Source of the DNA: Thermoplasmata archaeon UBA61
GTDB taxonomy: Archaea; Thermoplasmatota; Thermoplasmata; Lutacidiplasmatales; UBA184
Reading direction: 5' to 3'
DNA length: 64,000 nt
Assembly (NCBI GenBank): GCA_002503985.1
Contig: DASW01000003.1
Coordinates: forward strand, 1-64,000
Shown here: one piece after another, positions 1 to 8,391 of the stretch
How positions within the stretch are numbered: the first letter of the stretch is position 1
How the letters are laid out: each line of letters starts with the position of its first letter
Made by a program: the position numbers and the translations under genes
Notes under the pieces: generated by a model
Told to the model about the DNA's origin: nothing
Databases searched by the model: none
The model's input: the letters and a program-made list of their open reading frames with translations, nothing else

Positions 1-2
1 CC

Positions 3-197
3 GACCGCGAGGAGCGCGCGGGCGGCCGCGCCCGCGCAGGCTTCATGCAGGACGCGCGCGGCCGATTGGCGACCGATTCGAACACGTTTGCCCCCCCGTC
101 GAAAGGGAAGCTAACGGTCGAGCGGCGGTCCGACTTTCCGGTCGAACGAGACGGCGTCCTCCTGCATGCGCAGGAAGCGGCGATTGTCCGTCGCTGA
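3..197 (+). CDS. C-terminal fragment of an unidentified protein, cut by the window edge
   Basis: An open frame runs from the left edge without a start and ends at a TGA at 195-197. The 64 visible residues are charged and end in a short soluble tail (LLHAQEAAIVRR). I chose this frame over the other two because its composition looks most protein-like; the other frames are dominated by Arg and Pro or stop early. I do not recognise the family. The gene lies in the same direction as nothing nearby and faces the small membrane protein gene that ends at 263. Confidence 0.4.
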   Translation, partial: DREERAGGRARAGFMQDARGRLATDSNTFAPPSKGKLTVERRSDFPVERDGVLLHAQEAAIVRR

Positions 198-262
198 CTG
201 TGAAACGGCGGCGCGCGAGCTTCAATCTTGACCGAGGGAGCTATCCGTCCGAACCTGCCAGC

Positions 263-535
263 CTATTTGGATCGAGCCGGGGGAACGAGGTACGCGAAGC
301 CCAAGACGACCAAGGCCACCCCGGCTGACCCAAACAAGACGGCCGAGGCCAGATCCGACCAGGCAACCACGGAAACGTATGCGAGAGCGAACAGGACCAC
401 TCCGAAGAAGACGAGCCACCCGCGGAGCGGCCCCCGGTTGTACTCAACGTAGGACGCCGCCACTTTCGACGAAGCATAAGCCGGCGACCTGGGTGACCCC
501 ACGGACGTGCTCAGGGAGCACCACGGCTTAGGCAT
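263..535 (-). CDS. Small two-helix membrane protein, function unknown
   Basis: The 90-residue product has two hydrophobic stretches, roughly residues 38-58 and 62-83, separated by a short loop, and ends with a basic tail (PPARSK). It is probably an integral membrane protein. The ATG at 535 is the longest start, but a GTG at 463 (product beginning VAASYVEYNRG) leaves a more typical short cytoplasmic N-terminus and is a good alternative. A TATA-like CTATAG sits at 546-551 on the coding strand, too close to the ATG at 535 for a leaderless transcript, which favours a downstream start. No family assignment is possible by eye. Confidence 0.55.
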   Translation of the reverse strand: MPKPWCSLSTSVGSPRSPAYASSKVAASYVEYNRGPLRGWLVFFGVVLFALAYVSVVAWSDLASAVLFGSAGVALVVLGFAYLVPPARSK

Positions 536-659
536 TACTCTTCGACTATAGCGGAAGATCGGATCCTCAGCTGGACCGGCTACGAGGAGCGGAACCGAGG
601 ATGGCCCCAGATACTGGACCGCCCGGGCGTGATATGCCCCAGAAGCATGCCCCGCGACG

Positions 660-1070
660 CTATTGTTGCACGCGGACGGGGCCCGTCAATGGACGGGGCT
701 TCCAGACAATGGCCAGGAGTCCGCCGACCCCGGCGAGGATGCCACCGAGGTAGAACCCTCCATAGCCGTAGACGAAGGTCAAGAGAACGAAGAAGAGAAT
801 CGTGATCCCGTTGGCCACGTGGTGATGCGGCTCGTGCCGCACGATCAGGGCCCATCCCATCAGGAGGAGTCCGGCGAGGAGGACGACCCACATGTCGAAG
901 GTCGAGCTCTCTACGATCAGCAGCCCCTCGAGGACCACCAGGAATCCCCCGATCGCGACCAGGACCGGTGCCGCGAGGGGCTTCTCCTCGGGAAGAGGCG
1001 TCGGAGAAGCGCGGTAGCTCGAGCGTACCGGCAACGTCACTCCGATTTCCCTCCGACCGGGCGGAGCCAA
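660..1070 (-). CDS. Small polytopic membrane protein, function unknown
   Basis: The 136-residue product has about four predicted membrane segments (near residues 34-52, 57-75, 84-104 and 107-124) after a Pro-rich cytoplasmic N-terminus. A His-rich loop (HEPHHHVANG) lies between the second and third segments. The size and helix pattern resemble small uncharacterised four-helix archaeal membrane proteins, but I cannot name the family. A GTG at 1040 is an alternative start that removes ten Arg/Pro-rich residues. The opposite strand also has a long open frame here, but it is poor in hydrophobic residues and looks like a shadow. Confidence 0.6.
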   Translation of the reverse strand: MAPPGRREIGVTLPVRSSYRASPTPLPEEKPLAAPVLVAIGGFLVVLEGLLIVESSTFDMWVVLLAGLLLMGWALIVRHEPHHHVANGITILFFVLLTFVYGYGGFYLGGILAGVGGLLAIVWKPRPLTGPVRVQQ

Positions 1071-1295
1071 CGCGCACGCTTGTAGCTTTGGGAGGGACGG
1101 GGGCAGCGCCCCTCACGCGGGTGGCCCGCCGCGTTGGTCGATCGGTCACACCCAACATTTCGCTCAGCGACTCCGATTGGTATCGTGGGACCCTTCCCGG
1201 CCTTACCTTTGGAGATTTGAGCGTCGAGCGCGACCGGGTGTTCGTCCCGGGCTCTTCAGGAAGCCTACTTAGGGACCGGTCGCGTGCGTTCAGCG

Positions 1296-2996
1296 ATGAC
1301 GCGGACGCTGGAGTCCGACCGTGTGATTCGCGCTCCCCGGGGAGCGACCCTCTCGTGCCGTGGCTGGGGTCAGGAAGCGGCCCTGCGGCTTCTCCAGAAC
1401 AACCTCGACGCCGAGGTCGCGCGCGACCCGAAGAGGCTCATCGTCTACGGCGGTCGAGGAAAGGCGGCCCGCGATTGGGAATCGTTCGACCAGATCGTAG
1501 CCACGTTGAAGACGCTCGGGGGTGACGAGACGCTGCTCGTCCAATCGGGGAAGCCGGTGGGGATCTTTCCCACCCATCCCGACGCGCCTCGCGTGCTGAT
1601 CGCGAACGCCCTGATCGTCCCTCGGTGGGCGACGGACGAGGTGTTCTGGGACCTCGAGAGCCGGGGTCTCACGATGTACGGGCAAATGACCGCGGGCAGC
1701 TGGGTCTACATCGGCACCCAGGGGATCCTCCAGGGGACCTACGAAACGCTGGCCTCCCTTGCCCGCATCGAGTTCGGCGCGTCCAGCCTGGCGGGACGAT
1801 GGACCCTCACCTCCGGTCTTGGCGAGATGGGGGGAGCCCAGCCGCTCGCGATCACGATGCTCGGGGGAGTCGGCCTCATCGTCGACGTCGACCCCCACGC
1901 GATCGAACGGCGACTCAAGCACCGATACCTCGACGAAGAGGCACGGGACCTGGACGACGCCCTATCCCGGGTCCAGCGGGCCGTGCACGAGCGACGGCCG
2001 CTCTCGATCGGTTTGTGCGCGAACGCCGCGGACGCCTACCCCGAGGTCGCCCGGCGGGGCACCCTTCCGGATGTGATCAGCGACCAGACGGCGGCCCACG
2101 ACATCCGCGTTGGGTACATCCCCCAGGGGATGACCGTCGAGGAGGCGGCGGTCGCGCGGGCGGCCGACATGCCCGCCTACCTCGCGCGCGTCAAAGCATC
2201 GATCGCGACCGAGGCCCGTGCGATCCTCGACATGCGCCAACGGGGGTCGAGGGCGTTCGATTACGGCAACAACTTCCGAACTCAGGCCCGCGAGGCCGGG
2301 GTGACGAACGCGTTCGACATCGAAGGGTACGTTCCTCGGTACATCCGCCCGCTGTTCGCGGTCGGGAGCGGTCCGTTCCGGTGGCTCGCGCTCAGCGGAG
2401 AACCCGAGGACATCCATCGGATCGACCGGATGATCCTCAGCGAGTTCGCCACGAACGAGCACTTGTGCCGGTGGATCCGCCTGGCGGCTGACAAGGTCAA
2501 GTTCCAGGGACTCCCGGCGCGGATCTGCTACATGGGCTACGGGGAGCGGGAGCGGTTCGGCCATCTGGCGAACCAGTTGGTGCACGACGGCGACCTGCGC
2601 GCGCCGGTCGCGATCGGCCGGGACCACCACGATTCGGGAAGTGTCGCGAGCCCGTTCCGGGAGACCGAGGCGATGTTGGACGGATCCGACGCGATCGCGG
2701 ACTGGCCAATCCTGAACGCCCTCCTGAACGTCGCGAGCGGAGCCACATGGGTATCGGTCCATCACGGCGGCGGCGTCGGGATCGGGAACTCCATCCACGC
2801 CGGGCTGGTCGTGGTCGCGGACGGGACCCCCGACGCGGACCGACGGATCGGTCGGGTGCTGCACAACGACCCGGGCCTCGGGGTCGCCCGCCATGCGGAT
2901 GCGGGGTATCCCTCGTCGATCGCGCTCCTACGAGGGGCCGGCTTCCGAGTTCCGGGGTTCCCGAACGAGCCGGAAACGACGAGCAAAGGTGCTTGA
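1296..2996 (+). CDS. hutU: Urocanate hydratase
   Basis: This enzyme converts urocanate to imidazolone propionate, the second step of histidine degradation, in the cytoplasm and with tightly bound NAD+ used as an electrophile. The 566-residue product is close to the family's usual length of about 555. Family blocks are unmistakable: YGGRGKAARDWESF, QSGKPVG, MYGQMTAGSWVYIGTQGI, SDQTAAHD, FDYGNN, IGRDHHDSGSVASP and VHHGGGVGIGNS. The Cys known to be essential in bacterial enzymes is kept in GLPARICYMGYGER. A GTG at 1284 would add four residues; I prefer the ATG at 1296. No hutH, hutI or hutG is visible nearby, so the rest of the pathway must be encoded elsewhere. Confidence 0.97.
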   Translation: MTRTLESDRVIRAPRGATLSCRGWGQEAALRLLQNNLDAEVARDPKRLIVYGGRGKAARDWESFDQIVATLKTLGGDETLLVQSGKPVGIFPTHPDAPRVLIANALIVPRWATDEVFWDLESRGLTMYGQMTAGSWVYIGTQGILQGTYETLASLARIEFGASSLAGRWTLTSGLGEMGGAQPLAITMLGGVGLIVDVDPHAIERRLKHRYLDEEARDLDDALSRVQRAVHERRPLSIGLCANAADAYPEVARRGTLPDVISDQTAAHDIRVGYIPQGMTVEEAAVARAADMPAYLARVKASIATEARAILDMRQRGSRAFDYGNNFRTQAREAGVTNAFDIEGYVPRYIRPLFAVGSGPFRWLALSGEPEDIHRIDRMILSEFATNEHLCRWIRLAADKVKFQGLPARICYMGYGERERFGHLANQLVHDGDLRAPVAIGRDHHDSGSVASPFRETEAMLDGSDAIADWPILNALLNVASGATWVSVHHGGGVGIGNSIHAGLVVVADGTPDADRRIGRVLHNDPGLGVARHADAGYPSSIALLRGAGFRVPGFPNEPETTSKGA

Positions 2997-3020
2997 ACCC
3001 CCGCCCTCTACCCCGCCTCC

Positions 3021-4127
3021 ATGGGCGACCCATCACCCCAAGAAGCCGACCGGCTGGCGCGCCAGGTGCTCACGGTCCGACTCCACCTGAAGCCCGGAGA
3101 GAACGTCACCATCGAAACGTACCCTTCGGCGTTGCCGTGGGCGCTCGGGTTCGTCCGAGAGGTCCGCCGCCTGGGGGCCCGGCCGCTGCTGCACTACGAG
3201 GACGAACGCTCGTACTGGACCGCGGTCGAGGAGGGGCGGTACGACTCCATCGGTCAACCGGGGTCGCACGAGTGGGCGGCGCTCGCGAAGACGGACGTGT
3301 ACATCTACTTCTGGGGACCCGAGGACGGGGCCCGTCTCGAGGAGCTACCGAGTGCGACCTTTGAGAAGCTGGTCGCCTTCAACTCGAAGTGGTACGAGCT
3401 AGCCTCGCGCTCCGGCGTGCGGGGCGCTCGGATGGGGATCGCCCGAGTGACCCCGGCGAACGCCCGACACTGGGGCGTTTCGTTCGACGCTTGGAGGAAG
3501 GAGGTGGTGGCCGCCTCGAAGCTGGACCCGAAGCAGCTCGTGGCCGACTCCCGTAAGGTCCAGAAGGCGCTTGAGGGGGGCCACACCGCCCGGATGCGCC
3601 ATCCCAACGGGACCGACCTAAACCTGGCCTTGGCGGGCCGAAAGGCGCGGGTCGACCTCGGCTGGGTCACGGCGGCGTCCCAGCGGGCGCGCTTCGGCAT
3701 GATGACCTCTGTCCCGGATGGGTGCGTCTACGTGGCGATCGACGAGTCGACGGCGGACGGAACGTTCGTCTCGAACCGGATGTCGAGCCAGTTCGGCGAA
3801 CCGGTCCGGGGAGGGAAATGGACGTTCCGGCGGGGTCGTCTGGTCGGCCAAAGCTACGGTGAGGGAGCCGCGAGCGTACGGGAGGCGTACGCCCGAGGAG
3901 GAAAGGGCCGCGACCGCCCGGCGCTGCTCGAGGTCGGGCTCAACCCTGCCGTCCACATGGCTCCGGGCCTCGACGAGTCCGAGCGGGGCGCGGTGACCGC
4001 CTTCGTGGGAAGCAACATCGGCTACGGAGGCCGAACCCGGTCGAACTTCTTCGGGCATCTGACGGTCGCCGGGGCCGAGCTCTCGATCGACGGGCGGACG
4101 ATCGTCCGGGACGGCCGCATCCTATAG
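3021..4127 (+). CDS. M29 aminopeptidase-like protein with an altered metal site
   Basis: The 368-residue product has the layout of M29 (AmpS/AmpT-type) metallo-aminopeptidases: an N-terminal alpha/beta domain (ARQVLTVRLHLKPGENVTIE) and a C-terminal catalytic domain with LLEVGLNP and GSNIGYGG. In M29 enzymes five residues (two Glu, two His, one Asp) bind two metals. Here the Glu of LLEVGLNP and a His (GHLTV) are present, but the positions that should hold the other Glu, the GTVH His and the HxD Asp appear as Cys, Thr and Thr in my alignment by eye. It may therefore be a non-peptidase relative. It follows hutU by 24 bp and is probably co-transcribed with it. Confidence 0.75.
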   Translation: MGDPSPQEADRLARQVLTVRLHLKPGENVTIETYPSALPWALGFVREVRRLGARPLLHYEDERSYWTAVEEGRYDSIGQPGSHEWAALAKTDVYIYFWGPEDGARLEELPSATFEKLVAFNSKWYELASRSGVRGARMGIARVTPANARHWGVSFDAWRKEVVAASKLDPKQLVADSRKVQKALEGGHTARMRHPNGTDLNLALAGRKARVDLGWVTAASQRARFGMMTSVPDGCVYVAIDESTADGTFVSNRMSSQFGEPVRGGKWTFRRGRLVGQSYGEGAASVREAYARGGKGRDRPALLEVGLNPAVHMAPGLDESERGAVTAFVGSNIGYGGRTRSNFFGHLTVAGAELSIDGRTIVRDGRIL

Positions 4128-4139
4128 GTCGCCCTCAAG

Positions 4140-4168
4140 GACCCCGTGCGACACCGTCGCAAGGGGTC
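4140..4168 (+). terminator. GC-rich hairpin after the M29-like gene
   Basis: GACCCC and TGCGAC on the left arm pair perfectly with GTCGCA and GGGGTC on the right, with one G/A mismatch between the two blocks and a three-base loop. It starts 12 bp after the stop codon at 4127. There is no T-run behind it, so a termination role is inferred from position and stability only. Confidence 0.45.
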
Positions 4169-4228
4169 TAACGAGTGCCCACCCTCTCGGGCCGCCGACT
4201 TATGTCGGGGGTCCCCGACTTGGGTCCT

Positions 4229-5674
4229 ATGACGGAACAAGCTCCGTCGGAAGGAAACATGGCGAAAATCGGCGGAACGAAACTCTGGGTGGCGGCGACG
4301 GGCGTCGTGCTTCTCCTCGCCTTTGTCGCGATCCCGGCCCTCTCGGGCTCGGCGAGCGCGGCACCGGTGATGAGCACAGCTTCGAACGACACCGCAACCC
4401 AATGGGCCTATGGAGGGCAGGGCTCCTCGGTCAACTCCCTCACGTTTGGAAATGTGACGATCACATGGAACGCGACTTTCGGATGGACGGTCGTGTTCAC
4501 CGTGACCCCCATGACCCCGGGCACGTGGATGCTCGAGGAGCAGCGGACGGTCGGGATCACGATCTCGGAGTCCTACACGGGCCCCATCCTGCAGGCGACC
4601 TACAACTACCACGGCCAGGAAGTGGACACCGCGTTCGCGAACCTGACGAACCAGTCGGTGGTCTACGTGAACGGCCAAGCGGTCCCGGCCCTCGGCGTTG
4701 ACAATGCCTCGGCGTCCGTAGCCGCCTCGTTCTCGGAAGCAGTATCGAAGACTATCCACGGCGTGACCGCCGGCGCGTCGCTCGACGTGACGGGCGTCGC
4801 CCAGGCCCAGACCTCGTTCAGCCCCTCCCTCGGCCTGATCCCCCTCAACCTGATGGGCGTCAGCGAGTGGAACTCCTCGGCGACCGCGAGCCCTTCGGCC
4901 TCGTGGAACGTGAGCTACTCCTGGACCGACACGGGCTTCAACGGGACGACCGGCTCCGGATCCGGCTCGAAGGTCGGCAGCCTCAGTGCGACCGGCCCCG
5001 TGAACCTTACCGGGTACAAGCTGACCGTCACTCCGCCGGTCTTCCATGACGGAAAGACCCGGACCGCGATCTTGCTGGTCGTCCAGGGTCCGTTCGACAA
5101 CTACGACGGGTTCATCTTCGTCCCGCACGCGTTCGACCTGTTCGGAACGGCCGCGCACGTCTACGACTCGACCGCGCTCGGCACGGCGGCGATCTCCGCG
5201 GAGACCCTCTACGTGAGCTCGGGTCCCGCCGGCCTCAGCGTGACCGCGGCGGCCTCGAACTTCGGTACGAACACCCAGTCGGTGAACGCGCTCGCGACCC
5301 CCGAGAGCCAGGTAAGCCCAGCGACGTCTCCGACCTCCCCCAGCGGGACGGTCGTGGGACAGCCGATGAGCGTCGCCCAGGCGAACGCGGAAGCGAACTG
5401 CCTCACCAACGGCTGCGGCGGCGCTGCCGCCGCGGGCCCGTCCGCGGCGCTCCTCGTCGCCCTGGTGGGCGTCGTGGTCGTCGTCGTGGTCGGGACGGTC
5501 GGTGTGATCGAGTGGCGCTCCTACGCCCGGCGCCAGTCCCAGAAGGGATTGGTGGGTGGGTACGGCGAGAGCTGGCCGAACGGCGTTCCCCCCGCCGGGG
5601 CCGTCTCTCCGCCCACGATGGGACCGACCGACGAGAGGAACGATCTCGCGGACGGTCCGAACCGCCGACCCTGA
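4229..5674 (+). CDS. Membrane-anchored extracellular protein, function unknown
   Basis: The 481-residue product has an N-terminal signal anchor (about residues 19-36), a long Ser/Thr/Gly/Ala-rich extracellular region with many N-glycosylation sequons, and a C-terminal membrane helix at about residues 405-429 rich in Val, followed by a 50-residue Pro-rich cytoplasmic tail. A pair of Cys residues (NCLTNGCGG) sits just outside the C-terminal helix. No catalytic motif is visible. Several in-frame starts exist (GTG 4175, ATG 4202, 4229 and 4259); 4229 gives a conventional signal-anchor length. Surface proteins with this one-helix C-terminal anchor recur in the window. Confidence 0.8.
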   Translation: MTEQAPSEGNMAKIGGTKLWVAATGVVLLLAFVAIPALSGSASAAPVMSTASNDTATQWAYGGQGSSVNSLTFGNVTITWNATFGWTVVFTVTPMTPGTWMLEEQRTVGITISESYTGPILQATYNYHGQEVDTAFANLTNQSVVYVNGQAVPALGVDNASASVAASFSEAVSKTIHGVTAGASLDVTGVAQAQTSFSPSLGLIPLNLMGVSEWNSSATASPSASWNVSYSWTDTGFNGTTGSGSGSKVGSLSATGPVNLTGYKLTVTPPVFHDGKTRTAILLVVQGPFDNYDGFIFVPHAFDLFGTAAHVYDSTALGTAAISAETLYVSSGPAGLSVTAAASNFGTNTQSVNALATPESQVSPATSPTSPSGTVVGQPMSVAQANAEANCLTNGCGGAAAAGPSAALLVALVGVVVVVVVGTVGVIEWRSYARRQSQKGLVGGYGESWPNGVPPAGAVSPPTMGPTDERNDLADGPNRRP

Positions 5675-5692
5675 GGTGACCCCGCGCCCAAC

Positions 5693-5735
5693 GGTGGGCC
5701 CCTTGGGGGCCCACCAACCCTTTCCTCCTTTTTTT
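5693..5735 (+). terminator. Hairpin plus T-tract terminator between convergent genes
   Basis: A perfect 10-bp stem (GGTGGGCCCC against GGGGCCCACC) with a three-base loop spans 5693-5715 and is followed by a T-rich tract with seven consecutive T at 5729-5735. It lies between the surface protein gene ending at 5674 and the converging Nudix gene ending at 5751. Its form matches an intrinsic terminator for the + strand transcript. Confidence 0.7.
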
Positions 5736-5750
5736 CCTGCCACCACCGAA

Positions 5751-6227
5751 CTAGTCCGGTGCCGCGCTTGCCGTGTCGCCACTCCGCGCCTCGAGGACAC
5801 GGTCGATCACTCGACGGTCGGTGGGGTACTTCACCTGGTCCCGAGCGGTCGTGAGGTCGAACCATTCCGCTCGGTCGAAGATCTTCTCCGGACGCGCCGT
5901 GCGCTCGCGGGTGAAGGCGACGAAGTAGACGGTCGTCTTGTACACGTTCCGGTTCGTCCGTGGTTGATAGAACCGGTACGAGACCTCGTCCACCTCGCGG
6001 CCCAGGCGGATTTCGGAGAGACCCGTCTCCTCCCGGATCTCTCGCAGCGCGGCTTCGGTGAGGGACTCCCCGGGGTCTACGTGCCCTTTCGGGAAGCACC
6101 AGCGGTCCTCGTCGCGCTGGTGGAGCAGCAGGGTCTCCTCCCCGGATTCGGAGAGCAGAACGGCCCCCGCGGCGAGCTCGGCGACGATCGGAGCCGTGGG
6201 ACGGTATGGTTCGCTCCGTGCGGGCAC
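5751..6227 (-). CDS. Nudix hydrolase
   Basis: The 158-residue product carries a complete Nudix box at residues 48-70: Gly48, Glu54, Arg62-Glu63 and Glu66-Glu67, followed by Gly69 and a hydrophobic residue. Such enzymes cleave nucleoside diphosphates linked to other groups, using Mg2+ bound by the box glutamates. The preceding RWCFPKGH segment and the C-terminal EWFDLTTARDQVKY region fit the MutT/diadenosine-polyphosphate branch, but the substrate cannot be told from sequence. The gene diverges from the acyl-CoA synthetase gene with 78 bp between them. Confidence 0.9.
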   Translation of the reverse strand: MPARSEPYRPTAPIVAELAAGAVLLSESGEETLLLHQRDEDRWCFPKGHVDPGESLTEAALREIREETGLSEIRLGREVDEVSYRFYQPRTNRNVYKTTVYFVAFTRERTARPEKIFDRAEWFDLTTARDQVKYPTDRRVIDRVLEARSGDTASAAPD

Positions 6228-6305
6228 GCAACGGAGGAGCCCGCCCCGCTCTAAGAAAGCTCCCTTCCACGAAGCTTATGGACAGGCGAACCTCGTCGCT
6301 TCCCC

Positions 6306-7898
6306 GTGCTCGAAGCCGGCGAAGAGTACCCGACCCTCGGGGCGCTCGTACGCGGGAAAGCTCGCAAGAACGGGAGCCGGGTCGCGTTCCGATTCGCGTC
6401 CCGGGAGATCTCCTATGCCGACCTGGACCGGGAATCGGACCGGGTCGCGAACGGGCTCGCGGTGGCCGGGATCGGAGTCGGGGACCGGGTCGCGAGCCTG
6501 CTCTTCAACACCCCCGAGTTCCCGTTCCTCTGGTTCGGGGCGGCGAAGCGGGGAGCGACCCTCGTTCCGCTCAACACCGGCCTCAAAGGAGAGATCCTTC
6601 GATACGAGCTGGCCGACAGCGCGCCCACCGGCCTCGTCATCGACCGACGCCTCTGGGACTCCTATGCCCCGTTTCGCGAGTCGCTGCACATTACCCGCGA
6701 GTGGATCGCGACCCCGGAGAGGGGAAACGAGCCTCTTCCGGTCGGTGCGATGCCGTACTCCGAGTTGCCGTCCGACCAGGCGATCGACCCGATTCCGACC
6801 GTTCGGGCCAGCGACGCGGCCTCGATCATGTACACGAGCGGGACCACCGGTCCCCCGAAGGGGGCGATCATCCCGCACCAGAAGCTGATCACGACCCCGA
6901 CCGAGATCGGCCGTCGCAGCCGCCTCACGCCGAATGCGGTCCTCTACTCGGGACTGCCGCTGTTCCACTGCAACGCCCAGGAGATGACGGCCCTCTCCGC
7001 GCTCCTGAACGACGTCACCGCCGCCTTCGACGAGCGGTTCCACGCGAGCACCTACTGGGAGACGGCGGCGAAGCTCGGCGCGACCCACATCTCGCTGCTG
7101 ATCGCGATGATCAACGTGCTGTTCAAGCAGCCCGAAAAGCCGACCGACCGTACCCATACGGTGCGGACCGCGCTCACCGCGGGGGCGACCCGCGCGGTAT
7201 GGCCCGAGTTCGAGCGCCGTTTCGGCGTGACCATCATCGAGCTCTACGGGATGACCGAATGCGGGTGCACGACGACGATGAACCCCCCGGACGCGGTTCG
7301 GGTCGGGTCGATCGGCACCCCTCTCGGCTTCGTCGAGGCCGACGTCGTGGACGACGACGACCGGCCGGTGCCGCCGAACACGCGCGGAGAGCTGGTCGTC
7401 CGCCCGAAGGCGGCCTTCACGATGTTCTCCGGCTACCTCAACAAGCCGGAGAAGACGGTTGAGTCCTGGCGGAACCTCTGGTTCCACACCGGGGATTACG
7501 TGACCCGGGACGAGGATGGGTACTACTATTTCGTTGACCGGAAGAAGGACGTCATCCGGCGACGCGGGGAGAACCTCGCTCCGTACGACGTCGAATCGGT
7601 CATGAACCGGCACCCCGCCGTATTCGAGTCGGTCGTCGTCGGAGTGCCGTCCCCCCTCGGGGAGGAGGACGTCAAGGCGTTCGTCCAGCTTCAGCCCGGA
7701 GCCCGGGTCACGCCGAAGGAGCTCTTCGAGTTCTGCGCCGCGAACCTCCCGTTCTTCATGGTGCCGAAGTACATCGAGTTCCTTGACGAGATCCCGAGGA
7801 CCGCGAACCAGAAGGCGCAACGATACGTCCTGAAGGGCCGTCGAGGGGGCGTCGAACACGATCGCGACAAGCTCGGGATCACCCTCTCGCGCCCGTAG
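6306..7898 (+). CDS. AMP-forming acyl-CoA synthetase
   Basis: This cytoplasmic enzyme activates a carboxylic acid with ATP to an acyl-adenylate and then transfers it to CoA. The 530-residue product shows the usual core motifs in order: the phosphate-binding loop MYTSGTTGPPKGA (about residue 176), ELYGMTECG, WFHTGDY, the hinge DRKKDVIRRRGEN and the C-terminal RTANQKAQRYVLK segment with the expected catalytic Lys region. It is closest in feel to the CaiC/medium-chain group, but chain length cannot be read. The start is GTG at 6306, with a TTAT-containing element about 30 bp upstream, consistent with a leaderless transcript. It may feed the 3-hydroxyacyl-CoA dehydrogenase and thiolase-like genes further on. 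Confidence 0.9.
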   Translation: MLEAGEEYPTLGALVRGKARKNGSRVAFRFASREISYADLDRESDRVANGLAVAGIGVGDRVASLLFNTPEFPFLWFGAAKRGATLVPLNTGLKGEILRYELADSAPTGLVIDRRLWDSYAPFRESLHITREWIATPERGNEPLPVGAMPYSELPSDQAIDPIPTVRASDAASIMYTSGTTGPPKGAIIPHQKLITTPTEIGRRSRLTPNAVLYSGLPLFHCNAQEMTALSALLNDVTAAFDERFHASTYWETAAKLGATHISLLIAMINVLFKQPEKPTDRTHTVRTALTAGATRAVWPEFERRFGVTIIELYGMTECGCTTTMNPPDAVRVGSIGTPLGFVEADVVDDDDRPVPPNTRGELVVRPKAAFTMFSGYLNKPEKTVESWRNLWFHTGDYVTRDEDGYYYFVDRKKDVIRRRGENLAPYDVESVMNRHPAVFESVVVGVPSPLGEEDVKAFVQLQPGARVTPKELFEFCAANLPFFMVPKYIEFLDEIPRTANQKAQRYVLKGRRGGVEHDRDKLGITLSRP

Positions 7899-7926
7899 CC
7901 CCGCTCCCTCGGGGGGTCGCGCCTGG

Positions 7927-8352
7927 GTGCTCCTGGACGCCAACGCGCTACTGCTCCCGGTGCGGGCGCACTTCCCCCTCGAGTCGGAGGTCGACCGCAT
8001 CCGCCCCGGGGCGCACCTCGTCGTCCCCTCCTCCGTCGTCGATGAGCTCGCTGGGCTCGTCGCTCGTGGGGTGGCGGGAGCCCGAGCCGCGTTCGCGCTG
8101 GCGCAGAGGTTCTCCATGCTCGCCGTCCCCGGCCGAGGAGACATGGCGGTCCTGGAGGCGGCCGTCCGCCACGGGGCCTGGGTCGTCACCGCCGACCGGG
8201 CGCTGGCCGAGCGTCTCCGGCGACGCGGCGTGAACGTCCTCGTCCCCCGCGACCGCCACCACCTCGAGCTGCACCGGGGACGGGCCCCGGCCCCCTCCCC
8301 CCCGCCATCCCGGCCCCGGGCGGAGCCCGCCCGCCGTCGGCAACGGTTATGA
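7927..8352 (+). CDS. PIN-domain protein (Fcf1/VapC9-like)
   Basis: The 141-residue product begins with LLDANALLLP, the N-terminal acidic strand of PIN domains, and continues with a VVDEL helix and VTADRALAERLRRRG, the region that holds the C-terminal Asp pair. PIN domains are Mg2+-dependent ribonucleases. The form matches archaeal stand-alone Fcf1/UPF0129-type proteins linked to RNA processing rather than toxin-antitoxin VapC, and no antitoxin gene is adjacent. The last 30 residues are Pro/Arg-rich and probably disordered. The start is GTG, because the conserved strand begins right after it. The gene follows the acyl-CoA synthetase by 28 bp. Confidence 0.8.
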   Translation: MLLDANALLLPVRAHFPLESEVDRIRPGAHLVVPSSVVDELAGLVARGVAGARAAFALAQRFSMLAVPGRGDMAVLEAAVRHGAWVVTADRALAERLRRRGVNVLVPRDRHHLELHRGRAPAPSPPPSRPRAEPARRRQRL

Positions 8353-8391
8353 ATCGGCCTTAGCTCGTGCGCTCGTTCCCTACCGAGGCGT

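Noticed and set aside
4022..5800. Long minus-strand open frame opposite the surface-protein gene
   Set aside because: Its product is Arg/Gly/Val-rich without helices or motifs, while the + strand frame has a signal anchor, sequons and a C-terminal membrane helix.
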